From Panagrolaimus kolymaensis (Eukaryota; Nematoda; Chromadorea; Rhabditida; Panagrolaimidae), in contig JAJQJQ010000006.1 in NCBI GenBank assembly GCA_028622995.1, positions 4,588,001 through 4,652,000 on the forward strand: a stretch of 64,000 nt of DNA, read 5' to 3'. This document shows, one piece after another, positions 35,221-46,578 of this stretch; position 1 is the first letter of the stretch, and each line of letters opens with the position of its first letter. The notes below the pieces were generated by a model. It saw only the letters and a list, made by a program, of their open reading frames with translations. It did not search any database and had not been told where the DNA came from. A program made the position numbers and the translations under genes.

Positions 35221-36141
35221 AGCTTAATTATGCACACCAATAAAAAGGAATAAAGAAACAAATTTATGAAAACTTGATCGAAGAAAAACTTGAAGCAAAG
35301 AAAAAGAAAAGTAAAAAAGTGAAGCATAAAAATAAGCCATTTTGGCAAATTGTTATGCAACGCAAAAATCAAATTGAGGATGCTTTTATTTAGGGACCGG
35401 CAAGCAGAAAATGAAGTATTTTTGTTTTGATATATGGTTTAGAGGGATAGGTACTTTCAAATACGGGGAATTTAATGATAGAAGAGAAAATAAAATTTAA
35501 TAAACTCCCAATTAAGATATCAAGGTTTTAATATTTGTATCTGAAATAAAAAATGGCAACGATGAAGGTTTTCTTCCCCTTTCATTTTTTGCATGTTGCA
35601 AATGAAAAACAAGAAAAGGCAACATTTTTCACTTGCTGATGCCCATATTTTCTAATAGTTTTAATGTTTTTGCTTTGAAAAAGTGACTTTTCTCTTGAGT
35701 GGCCTCTGAGAGTTAATTTTGTTACATGTATTTTTGGGTGAGGAATCCGAATATCAAAAAATAAAAATTAGTCAAGCTGCGACATCTCGAGAAAACTAAA
35801 AAAAACTGTTTTTCTCCCCATTTTTAATCATTTTCAATCTATAAGAATTGGATATGTCAATAACAGAATTTTACGGGCTTTCAGATGAGTCAAAGATCAA
35901 AAAATAAAAGCGATAAAACATAAACGAATCAATGCATTTAAAAATTTTGAAAAAAAGTGTCATCGTTGCCATCTTTTTTCTTTGGCATTCGTTTGGCCAA
36001 ATGTACATGCCGGTACCTACTTTTATTGAAATAATTTTGATTGAAAAATTGAGACTTTTGTTTCTGAATTTAGATAATTTGTAACATCATCCATTTCCTA
36101 TTTTCTTTATAAATAGTGTTAATTATTATCCGATTGATCGA
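35221..36141. other. Divergent promoter region, mrpl-45 and TFIIIC subunit
   Basis: AT-rich 0.9 kb between divergent genes. No exon or RNA gene seen. Confidence 0.5.
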
Positions 36142-36933
36142 ATGGAAAATTTGCCTAACCATGAAGAAGCAGAATTAATGCCAGAAGATACTCCATCTCA
36201 ATCTGAAATGCCAGCAGAGCGAGAATCTCAAGACGTTGAAATGGAAGAAGCACCGAATCCAACTCAAGGCTCTTCTTCATCAATTCCTACTAAACAAGAA
36301 CTATCTTCTGCTTCAGCTGCTCCAGAATCTCTTTTCAAAAATGAAGCTTTGAATAGAATTTATAATCTTGTTAAACCACCTGGTCATGCAGCTTCTAATC
36401 CCAAAGATATTACAGGTAATTTATTATTTTTTTCTTTTCTTCTTTACTTTTTTTTATATTTTTTAGAAGAAATTTTGATTCAAAATGAAGATATGTTTCA
36501 AGAAAATGGCACAGAAGAAGCTGACGATGAATGGTTGTCAAGTGACGAAATAGAAGAATCTTTTGCTGTTGTGGATATTAATGGTTTCGTTGATTCAAAT
36601 GTTATCAATGAACGAGTAAGCGACGATTTATGCACAATTCGTCATGTGGAAACTGAAAATCCTGTGGTACAAATTGGTGGTCAACTTTTTGCTGGAAAAT
36701 ACAAAGAAGCTGAAGGCTCCATTCTCGTCATTGAACAAAATAATCAAATTGGTCAAAGATCTTTTTCATTGGCTGGTATTACCGATATTATTATTGATGC
36801 TCGAAAAACTTATCTTTATGCAAAAGGTGATGAAGAATCAAATGAACCTGGTGAAATACGAAGACCAATCAACATGAAACTTGAACAACTTAATAACCGA
36901 GCTTTACCTTCTTATTTTAAAAAGAAACTTTGA
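36142..36933 (+). CDS. TFIIIC subunit, tau55-related (GTF3C6-like)
   Basis: Exons 36142-36415 and 36467-36933 join in frame to about 246 aa. The N-terminal ~120 residues are acidic and Ser/Glu/Pro-rich. The conserved part starts at VVDINGFVDSNVI (about 143) and continues with TIRHVETENPVVQIGGQLFAGKYKEAEGSILV. That matches the GTF3C6/tau55 beta-barrel, where a D..G..D segment is followed by P..Q.....F.G.Y....GT. TFIIIC recruits TFIIIB to tRNA and other Pol III genes. The protein ends basic (ALPSYFKKKL). The assignment rests on the short conserved core. Confidence 0.75.
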   Translation: MENLPNHEEAELMPEDTPSQSEMPAERESQDVEMEEAPNPTQGSSSSIPTKQELSSASAAPESLFKNEALNRIYNLVKPPGHAASNPKDITGNLLFFSFLLYFFLYFLEEILIQNEDMFQENGTEEADDEWLSSDEIEESFAVVDINGFVDSNVINERVSDDLCTIRHVETENPVVQIGGQLFAGKYKEAEGSILVIEQNNQIGQRSFSLAGITDIIIDARKTYLYAKGDEESNEPGEIRRPINMKLEQLNNRALPSYFKKKL

Positions 36934-37372
36934 TTTGTTTGTACATTTTTTGTAACATTTTTTGTTGTTGTTGTTGATTTATAAATAAATTTTTTCTTTC
37001 TTTAGTTTATCTAGACTTTGGTATTATGAATAATCTTCTTAAAAGTGCCAGCTTACTATGCATTCCAAAATTCTGAAAGAAAAAAAGAAGCTTATAGTGT
37101 GGCACTAAGCTTCTTATAACATTTTTGCAAATACGTTTCAAATATTTTTTCTTCAAGTATGTACATTAGTTTTTACTAAAAATCCAATGTTTTTGTTATT
37201 GTTTTTCATTGAAGTGTTACTGTTGTTGTTGTAATAAAATCCAGCAGTATTTATGAAGAAGAAGAAATAACAAATTTATACAAACACGTTTTAAAAATTC
37301 ATTATGAAAGTCATCTCATATGAAAATCAAAATGGAAGTAAACATCTAAAAGAAACTCGTAATAATATTTTT
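36934..37372. other. Convergent 3' intergenic region
   Basis: AT-rich space between the ends of two convergent genes. A TTGTTGTTGTTG run lies near 36964-36975. Nothing else is supported. Confidence 0.5.
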
Positions 37373-38608
37373 TTATGAATTTTGTAATTGTTGAAGACGA
37401 TTTTTTTGTTTGAAATTTGGTGGAAGTCCAGCACCAGTTAATTTTCTTACAAATTTATTGCTGCTCGTCGATGTTGAATTTGATGATTTTTTTGGCTCAT
37501 CATCATCCATTGAACGACTTCTTTGAGTGGTAGCTGCATTCTCACGACTACTTGCAAAAAAGTCATCATCATTATCACTAAATATATCATTTAATGATTG
37601 ATGTAAAGATGGCGGACAACTCAAATATCCTTCTTCATTTTGTAATTCATAAATTCGTTTTGGATAAGGAATTTTCGTTGGAATTGCTTCTATTTTATCT
37701 AAAAAATGAATAATGAATTATTATTAAGCTTTTATAAATCGGATTAAAGCTTTTGCGTTCTTCGAATGGTATTTTCTTAAAATCAAAAAAACATGATACA
37801 TCAAATGTAATGTTAATCTTGCTTATTTTTTTCCACCCACATAATTATGTAGCACAAAAAATATGAGTAGCAAAAATATGGGACGACTGGCTTACAGTAA
37901 ATTTTGATATGAAACAAAAAAAATTGGGTTGCTACTAGCAATGCATTACAAATAAATTGTTTTAGGGATGGATGAGTTACAGTAAAAACAGTTTCATAAG
38001 GAATTATTTTATGGGATTTTATTTCGAAACATTTATTAATTTTTTCTGATTCAGTCTTTCTTAACTATTGAGTTTATTTTTATAACTAAAATGCCAATTC
38101 GCTTACCGTTTCTTCTCTCATGATGTTGAATAATGACGGTACCATTTTTAGTTTTTAATTTTCCTTTCCTTTCTTCATCAGGTCCATTACAAACTTTTGC
38201 AAGAAAATAGAATAACATTAAAATCATTACAATACCAATTAAAACAAAAATTAATAAAAATACACTGGCGAGTGATTGTCCTGCGGGTTGAGAGGTTCGA
38301 CCAAATATTCCACCAGCAAATGTATTTTTAACTCTTTCCTCCATTTGTGGTTTACGATAATTTGTTGGTGGAAGTAAAACTGTATCATTATGGTCATGTA
38401 TCAAATCTGCCACCATATCCGCTGATGGTGGAGGTCGAACTCGATGATGGCGGTGTCTTAAAATGGTTGATGCAGTCGTTAATAATGATTGATTAATTTC
38501 TTCATTATCTGGTGGCATAATAATTTCTGATGATGGCATTGAAATGGGAAATGATGTTGAAGCATCCGATGATGAGGAAGAAGAGGAAGAAATGCCAATT
38601 GCAGGCAT
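37373..38608 (-). CDS. Orphan single-pass membrane protein
   Basis: Exons 38608-38107 and 37698-37373 join in frame to 275 aa. Residues 1-110 are Ser/Pro-rich with a His/Arg patch (LRHRHHRVRPPP). One strong membrane helix (SVFLLIFVLIGIVMILMLFYFLA) lies at about 113-138, followed by VCNGPDEERKGKLK. The rest is hydrophilic and Ser/Asp/Asn-rich, ending KQKNRLQQLQNS. There is no N-terminal signal peptide. Orientation cannot be settled from sequence: the basic residues after the helix suggest a cytosolic C-terminus. A TTTTTTAG acceptor abuts the ATG. I do not recognise the family. The intron is unusually long for this window (408 nt). Confidence 0.7.
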
Positions 38609-41600
38609 CTAAAAAATTTTGGAATTTTTTCTACTTCTGTGAAGAAAAAAAACACGAAGCAAAAAAAAGAAAGTTAACAATTGAATTTGCGGATAACAAA
38701 AAGAAGAGATAATAATCGCGTATTGAAAAAAAAGAAGTTGGGAAGGGCACAAAAAAGTGAATTTGTTTTTGAAACTTATAAAGCTTTTTCAAAGAAACGG
38801 AAGTAACAAGAAGGTGGCGGCATATGTATGCAGAGAAAAAGAAACCAATAATACGCATATTATTTTTGGAAGTTTGCAAGGTTTTTTGGTTGGAAAAAAT
38901 GTGAGAAACTATAGTCAGTTTTTACAAAATCTCAGAATAAAATAATAGCTTTGGACTCTTTAAATTTTTTTTTTAAAGTTAGTAGTTTTTCAATTCTTTT
39001 ATAACCTCAAATTGTTGCCCTTCGATTAAAAATTCTACCACCCGCGCATCTAAATTGCATATTCAGCAACAACAACAATAAATAAAAAAAGGAGGATGAA
39101 TAAAAACTTAAAACTTATAAATTTTGAGGGAAAGTAAAAAAAAGTAGCCAAGCCATAACAGCATTGCTTCAAAAAAAATATACCCATCTCATGTTTGTTG
39201 TTCCATTTCAAAGAAAAAGTCACTCGCGCAAGACAAAAGTATTATTTATTTGCGGTTGAACGATTAATAAAAAAAGAAAAATACAGCCGAAAAAGAAAAT
39301 GGAAATGAAATGGATAGTTATCAATCAAATCAAAGCAGAAAAAAATGTTTGTACCACATTTATTTTTTTAATTAAAATTATTAAGAGCTTTTTAACATCA
39401 CACATCCGTAATCAAGTCTAAGACATACATAACACATCCGAAAAAATGACTAACGAGGAAGAAATAATAAAAAATGAAATAACTTTTTTTTTCAAGCTTT
39501 GAGAAGAAGATTGGCTGAACCGGCTCATATCACAAAAAGTATACCACCACCACCATTTTTTTTACTTTTACATTCATTAGTCACAGTTTGGAGATCTTTG
39601 AAAAAGAAGAAAAAAAAAATTTTAGGCTAAAAACCAGTGCCAAAAAAGGGATGGTTGAAGAAAGAAAAAGAAAAGGATGAAAAAGGAATTTGGTAAATAA
39701 GCAAGCTAGGCTACTGCTACTATCATTCCATTACTTTTACTTACTTTGAAGAAGGAAAAAAAAGTAGACGATGAAAAGACAAAGAAAAAAGACAAGCAAA
39801 TAACAAAAGAAAAAATGCGCTTTTCTTCTATAATGCCTCCTATCATCAACAATAACTATGACACCAACCAAAACTAACCAACCAAGAAAAAAGAAAGCAT
39901 TCTATAATAAAAAAAAACTAAGAAGCTGCATTCACATCAAAAAAATAAAAGCAAGCGAAGGAGAAACAATAAGAAGGAGAGAAAAAAATAGTGGGATCCT
40001 GAATTATGCCTTTTCATTCTTTTCATTGATTATTTTTGTTGTTATAAAAACATTATAAAAGTTTTTTTAAGACCCATAAAGGAAAAAACATTAAACCCCA
40101 TAAACATCAACATCATAGGTTTCTTACACTTCTTCATTGCTGCGTCCAAAGCGACGAAAAAGTTCAGAGCTTATGTGAGAACGTCAAAAAATGGTTAAAT
40201 ATAAATGATGAATGTCAAAAATGATTTTATTACATTTTTATAATTAAAATAATAATGATTTAAACAACTTCTTTTTTTGATTAAAAAGGAAACATAAACT
40301 TTAAGAAAAATCGAAAATAAAAAATGGAAATTAAATAATGAATTATGTCAGGCGTTAAACTTCCTTTAATAAAAAAATAGTTAGTTTTTCTTAATTTGGT
40401 CTTAAAAGTTAAATGGTTCAAGGCGTGTCTTTTTTTGTTGTTGTAGGACTATTTAAATCTTGATTTTGGTAGTTAAAAAATGATGTCCAAAAGTTTCGTG
40501 ATCAAGAAAGAAAAGTGAGCAGTACAGTAAACCACATTTTAAACGATGGACAATTCAGTTACAAAAGTCATAGAGTGGCAAAACATGAGGGTTTTCAGTA
40601 AGATAAAAAAATCAAGTAAATAAATTTTAAACCATTTTTAAATCAACACAAATCATGTAAAGACAGGTAAAAGGGCAAAAATTACCTAAGACTAACATTC
40701 ACTTGGGTGTATTAAATTATAAAAACTTAATATTTAAAAAAAATTTTTATTACGGAGCACATTAAATGTGTTATTTTTTTTTTGAAGAAAATAAAAAACA
40801 GCAACAACCTTTTCTTCCACTCCGGATGGAAAAGGATGAGATGAGCAACACCACCAACAACAAGTAGCAAAAAAGTTTGGACTAAAGCGGAAATGAAAAA
40901 AAAGAAAGAAAAAAAAACATTTAAAAAAAACAACAAAGAATTTTGACATAATTTTTTCGAAAATTGCCTTTATATAAAAAATGGTGCAAAAAAATAAATA
41001 AATAAAAGTATGAAATGGTATTTAGTGAAAGGAAATGGGAGGGGAAGAGAGGGAGGATAAGCTCAACTCAAATAAATACATACATATCCTGATACAAATT
41101 TATTGACATCGACATACGAGAATTGAAACTATGAAGAAGAAGAAAAGTGTGGGTTGGGTGAAGTAAACGCACATTGAACTTTTCTACTCATTTTTTATAT
41201 TTAGATATAAAAATTATTATTCATCACATTAATGCCCTTAAGCAATTAAATAAAGTAAAAAGTTAGTAGTATGCAATTTTTAGCCTTTTTCTTTTTTGCA
41301 TCTGGAATCTTCACAGACTTCTTCTTTCCTTGTTATTATTTCACATGAAAAAAAAGTTTTAAATCGCCTAAAGGCAATCATAAAAATGATAAATATTATA
41401 ATCTTGGTGGTAAAAATAAAAAATTTGTTGTTGCTTTTTTATTTTCAAGCCGCAAGAAAATAAAAAAAAATTTGCAATCGATGATTGGACGATAATGATC
41501 GCATTTCGTTTTTGTGTGTATGTGTCTTTTTTTTGTTTCCGCTCAAAGCCGCCGACCTAAAGATAGATTAATCAAGAAAAGAAGAGAAGTTTTTTTTATT

Positions 41601-43048
41601 CACCATAAAAACAGGTGGAAAATGATTCAACCATCAACAAAAAAAAATAAAAATAAATGATGATGGTAATAATAGGATTGTCGAAAAAATTTGGTAGAGA
41701 ATTAAAAAACGAAAACATTCAACAATGAATTTAAAAAAACCTGTGTAATTACAAAGAACGCAGTTCAAATAAAGTTCAAAAAATGGGGTTTCCAAAGATC
41801 GGCAGCTTTTAATCAAATTAATTTGGAGCACGAAAATATGAGGAAGTTTAAAGGGAAAGTAATAGATTAACGCTTATTTCAAAGCCAAAAAATGTGAGGT
41901 TTATAATTTCCACTTCGATATGTGATTTAAAGTACATTTTTTGAGAGGCGAAGGATTTTTCCATTTTTGTAAACTAATTATAAATTTATATAGCTAAAAG
42001 GAAAGAAAATTGAAGCTACAGCAAAGTTGTTTGTAACGCTGCCAAAAAAATATGCAATAAATATAATTCATGATTCTTTTGTTTGAATTTTCATATCTTT
42101 GATCGTTTAACTATTGACAATCAACAAACAAAAAAAGAATAATATTTAACAAAAAACTTTGCATAATCGGACAATAAATTCTCAAAATTTACGCGAAAAA
42201 AATAGTTTAATAATCTATTTCATATAAGGTCAGTTAGTAAACGTCATATATATTTTTGCCCATTTGAAAACCACATATTACTAAATAACAAAAAAAGAAC
42301 CACATAGAGCAGAATAACAGGAAATAAAAACACACATTTATTTTATTTTTGTTGCTGATTTTTGTATTTTGAGAACTCCAAATTTTTTAGTTATAAATAT
42401 TTCAAAAAATAGTTCAACTAAAGAAATAACCTTTAAAATATTTTTAAAATTATCCTCTAGTGGCCAATTTAAGAAAAGAGCGGTTCATCCTATTTTTTTT
42501 ATTTTTGTTATTGGATCTCATGATTTAAATACAGTAAAGTAATATCGAAAAATCTAACGAGAAAAAAAAATTATAGAGAAAACAAAAAACACGTTTTTTC
42601 AATTTTCAACAAGCAAGGTTTTTAAACTTTTATTTAAAAAAAAGCAACCTTTTTGCAAAAAAAATAAAAATAAAATGAATGACGCCAATGCAGCTATTAT
42701 TTTCTTTGTAACGGAAACTGACAGCTTATTTATAAAAAAAAACTACTGAAGAAAAAATATGAAAAATAAAGTAAACAGCAGAAGAAAGAAAAAAATAAAA
42801 AGATGGAACACATGTTTCTTTTTTTGTGATTAATAATTATTACAACTTGAACACGTTCATTTCAACAACTATTCCTGTTTCTGTTCCTATAAGAATTGCT
42901 TCCAAACGAAAGAGATGTGTATAATAAAGAATTAAATAGCTTTATTCTGTTAAAATGAAAGCAAAAATAACAAAATTCTTTTACTTTTCAGTTTCACTCA
43001 TGTGTAAAAAACATTTCCTCTTTTTTTTCACACCAACCAAAGAAGGTG
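38609..43048. other. 4.4 kb gene-poor AT-rich stretch
   Basis: Many poly-A and poly-T tracts, plus short frames rich in Lys/Asn or Phe. No exon chain, tRNA or recognisable repeat could be supported. It ends at the left inverted arm. Confidence 0.5.
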
Positions 43049-43520
43049 CAATGTCTGCCCTTCAACTGAGGTCAAAATCTCCGTATTTTTTCCGTTTCTA
43101 TCCGTTTTCATCCGCAGACAATTTGCCAAAAGCAATAAAGCTGAAGGTTGAAAAATTGAATTTTTTCAGAATTTTTTTTGTTTTTCTAATATTTTTTTTT
43201 AATATTTATAATATTGAATTTTGTTTTTAATAAAGAAAACAGAGTATTTACAATGCTGGATTGCAATATAACAATGAAAAGAACTTATAAAAATTAAAAC
43301 ATTTTCCCACTTTCAATGTTGCAACATTTTTTTCTTATGTTTTTGTTGGAGTAATGGAATGGCTTGTTACTTCAATTATTTCAAGCAGCTATCAACCAAT
43401 AAAAAAATAATTTCAAATTCGGTTTCAAAAGAGAAGCAACATTTTATACTCTTAGGCCATAAAGAATACCCTTAAAGCCCCATTATTTGACCGCCAATTT
43501 TTTAAAAGCAAAGGATAAAT
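43049..43520 (+). repeat. Left arm of a near-identical inverted repeat (472 bp)
   Basis: Reading CAATGTCTGCCCTTCAACTG inward, this arm matches the reverse complement of 45524-45996 base for base by eye, except for a single T-run length difference (CATTTTCCC against CATTTTTCCC). The outer boundary is abrupt on both sides (GGTG-CAATG here, CTAC-CAATG-like on the other). The inner boundary is GGATAAAT. A frame from the ATG at 43051 is open for 59 codons; its first ~30 codons look protein-like. Confidence 0.9.
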
Positions 43521-43666
43521 TTAAACAAATTTATTGTGAAGATTATTCATAAACTTTATAAAAACCTTTTATTCAATGAAAATCGTGTAACGAGAAAATA
43601 AATGAACACAGAAAAAGAACAAAACGATGAAAGCGATAAATTAATATTCAAACATCAAGAAAAAGA

Positions 43667-45226
43667 TTAGCAATTTTCTACAATACCATCAGGAAACACA
43701 ATTAAATAATTCCAGCGACGATTTGCCATTTTTTGTGCAATCATTGTTGCTTGTGGACCTTGAGCATTATTTAAAATTGGCCAACGTCGAGCTTCAACTT
43801 CATCTCGGCGAGATCGTTCAACATCTCGGCTTACTGGAGTATACACTCCATTTTCCATATAAAGTGGGACAGGAACTCCATTGCTTATCATAGCCGCAGC
43901 TGGAGCTTGAGTTCGGGTTAGCCGTTCTCGCGCTAATCTTCGTCTTTGATGAATTAATTCATTAAGATTTCTGTGTAAAGTAGCAGTGGCGGCAGGAGTA
44001 ACAATATTCAGTTTCAAGCAACAGATTTTTTGGAATTCCCGAAGTTTTTCAGCTTGAAGTCGATTTCGAAATGTTTCAATTAAGCTAAACATGTGATCAT
44101 GCAATGCTGTGCTGAAGGCTTGTTGAGTATTGAATTGAATAAATAATGCATCAGCTTCAGCTTGAGTACATCCATTTGTCCATGTAGGAACTAAAAATAT
44201 GGAATGGGTTTTATGCAAGAAATTATCTTTAAATTTGCATGAAGAATGTCCAAATTTAGGCTTGTATGAACTCACTTTCGTTAACCAAATTGACATCGGG
44301 ATGATCATTATCCACGCGGTTTTCAAGATCATGTACCCTTTCTTGAAGTTGTTCAACCACATTAGTAAGCCGAGTAATATCTTGTTGATGTTGCTGGTTC
44401 ATGGCATTTCTTTCTCGGATACATTCCTCATGACCACCTTCTCTGGGCGCAGGAAATCCTTCATAGTGAATTCCACGTCCTTCTTTTCTTCCATATGGGC
44501 TATTCTAAAGTGGGTATTTAAATAATGCTACAGTATATGACAACTGAAAAGAAACTAACATGAGCTCTCGCATGTTCACGTGCAGCTGTTTCAGCATCAT
44601 TTTCATTGGTAAAATCCGAGAAGATCACTGTTGAGTAGCCATATACAGGACAAAACACTTGCCAGGCATTAATAACATTTCCTCGCGTAACTTCATTATT
44701 GTTTGCGTAATAAACACAATGAGGACCTTCAGCTACAAAAAATAATTCAGGTTCCTCGAAGTTCTCACCATCGCTATGAATTTCTTCTTCTTCATCATCA
44801 TCGTCAACATCTCGATGTTCAACTGGGCTTTCCATCTCTACATCATCATCTTCGTGTTCACCTTCGCCTCCACCATTGTCATCATCAGAATGAAAATCAT
44901 TAACATTGGCCCTAGCAGGCGAAGAGACTTCAATATCTGGAAATGGATTCTTTTTCAAAAACACAAACAAAAATTATTGAACGTTTTTAAAAACGTTATT
45001 CAAGTCGAATTCAAAACATCTATTGTAATAAAAACAAATACCGACCTTCAAGAATGGAGGCATGGCTTGTTTCTTCATGATTATCTTCAAATCTGACTCG
45101 TCGTTCAGATGATGCCTCACTTCTTTGGCTGGTTGCAATAGATGCACTTCTTCTTCTGCTTCGTTCAGAATAATTCACAGATGGTTGTTGAGAAATACGT
45201 GAACTTCGTCGAGGTGGTTGTGACAT
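43667..45226 (-). CDS. Charged coiled-coil protein of unknown family inside the inverted-repeat segment
   Basis: Exons with support: 45226-45046 (MSQPPRRSSRISQQ, Ser/Arg-rich), about 44962-44560, 44504-44276 and 44190-43667 (stop). The last three join in frame, about 384 codons. They hold a very acidic stretch (DDDDEEEEIHSDGE), a globular block (LFFVAEGPHCVYYANNN to VIFSDFTNENDAETAAREHARAH), a coiled coil (QQHQQDITRLTNVVEQLQERVHDLENRVD) and an Arg-rich C-terminal part ending NYLIVFPDGIVENC. The first exon ends in phase 1 but the only AG before the second exon gives phase 0, so that join fails with canonical sites. There may be a missing exon, an unusual site or decay. The globular block vaguely recalls RNase H1 N-terminal domains; I do not claim it. 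Confidence 0.55.
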
Positions 45227-45248
45227 GTTTTTATAATGTTTTATTAAG

Positions 45249-45480
45249 CTATCTCGATCCAAATTGACTTGGAACGTCTGAAAATTGGCCGGAATTGATT
45301 CTTAAAAACAATAAGTTAATTAACTTTTAAAATTTGAAACAAAAAAAACTAACGTTGAAACAAGATCTTTAATACCCAATTCAATAGCTTGGATGATTCT
45401 GTTGCGGAGTTGTTTGACACGGAGGACTTTGAAATTACCAATTTTAAAGTTTTTCGATAGCAAGAAAATGTCGTCAATTT
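45249..45480 (-). pseudogene. Coding-like exons upstream of the segment gene
   Basis: Exon 45480-45354 after an ACTATCAG acceptor reads EIDDIFLLSKNFKIGNFKVL, then VKQLRNRIIQAIELGIKDLV. It splices at GTTAGT to 45300, where the natural frame gives INSGQFSDVPSQFGSR and a stop at 45249. The first upstream exon is not found between here and the right arm. In another frame the second exon is open into MSQPPRRS. Two frames are thus plausible, and I cannot decide whether this is the 5' end of the same gene or the tail of another. Confidence 0.4.
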
Positions 45481-45523
45481 CTGATAGTAAAATTCACAAA
45501 AAGTGAAAGAAAAAGAAGTAAAG

Positions 45524-45996
45524 ATTTATCCTTTGCTTTTAAAAAATTGGCGGTCAAATAATGGGGCTTTAAGGGTATTCTTTATGGCCTAAGAGTATAA
45601 AATGTTGCTTCTCTTTTGAAACCGAATTTGAAATTATTTTTTTATTGGTTGATAGCTGCTTGAAATAATTGAAGTAACAAGCCATTCCATTACTCCAACA
45701 AAAACATAAGAAAAAAATGTTGCAACATTGAAAGTGGGAAAAATGTTTTAATTTTTATAAGTTCTTTTCATTGTTATATTGCAATCCAGCATTGTAAATA
45801 CTCTGTTTTCTTTATTAAAAACAAAATTCAATATTATAAATATTAAAAAAAAATATTAGAAAAACAAAAAAAATTCTGAAAAAATTCAATTTTTCAACCT
45901 TCAGCTTTATTGCTTTTGGCAAATTGTCTGCGGATGAAAACGGATAGAAACGGAAAAAATACGGAGATTTTGACCTCAGTTGAAGGGCAGACATTG
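45524..45996 (-). repeat. Right arm of the near-identical inverted repeat (473 bp)
   Basis: Reverse complement of 43049-43520 with one extra base in a T run. The outer edge is ACATTG at 45991-45996, followed by TAGGTAGGTAG. No clear target duplication links TAGGTAGG here with AGAAGGTG at the left edge. Confidence 0.9.
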
Positions 45997-46578
45997 TAGG
46001 TAGGTAGATGCCTTTTGTATTTTACAGACGCAAATTCTTAAAATCTTTATGAAGTTTTTCTTTCTTTCTTTGACGCCATTTGTAATTTTTTTTATTATTA
46101 TTTATAAAAATGTATTTTCAAATTTTGATTTTACACAAAAATAAAATAAAGATAAAACAAAGCTATAAAAAGTATGTATGTAATTTAAAAAAGCGCAGAA
46201 ACAAACGACTGGGCTAGCCGGGTTACAAAAAGATTGGCAAAACATACAAAAATTTCTTAATTTCAAAAAAAGAAGACAGAAAAAATAGGCAAAAGTTTTA
46301 TTCCATCAAAGGCGAAAAAAAAGAAAAAGAGTTTTAGTATAAATAAATAAAAAAAAGGGACGGCATAGAAAAAAAATAAAACAAAGAACCTTTAAAAGAA
46401 AAGCTAAACGAGTGGTTGGTTGATTGTGGTACTGATTGTTCAGGAGAAATGGCATAAATTGAAAAAGAGGATAGGAGAAACGACGACGACTTTAGCATCG
46501 ATGAGTATAAGAATCATCGAATGCCGACATTGTCGCTTCCTCGTTTCTTCAAAACAACAAAAGCATTTCTTTTTTTTT
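45997..46578. other. Intergenic between inverted-repeat segment and reticulon 3' end
   Basis: AT-rich; nothing supported apart from the likely reticulon 3' UTR at its right end. Confidence 0.5.

Noticed and set aside
44560..44765. RNase H1 N-terminal or caulimovirus-type domain in the segment gene
   Set aside because: Only a loose FFVAEG..VYY...A pattern agrees. The key residues could not be aligned with confidence.
43049..45996. Retrotransposon or Polinton remnant
   Set aside because: No integrase, polymerase, capsid or transposase motif is visible in any frame between the arms.
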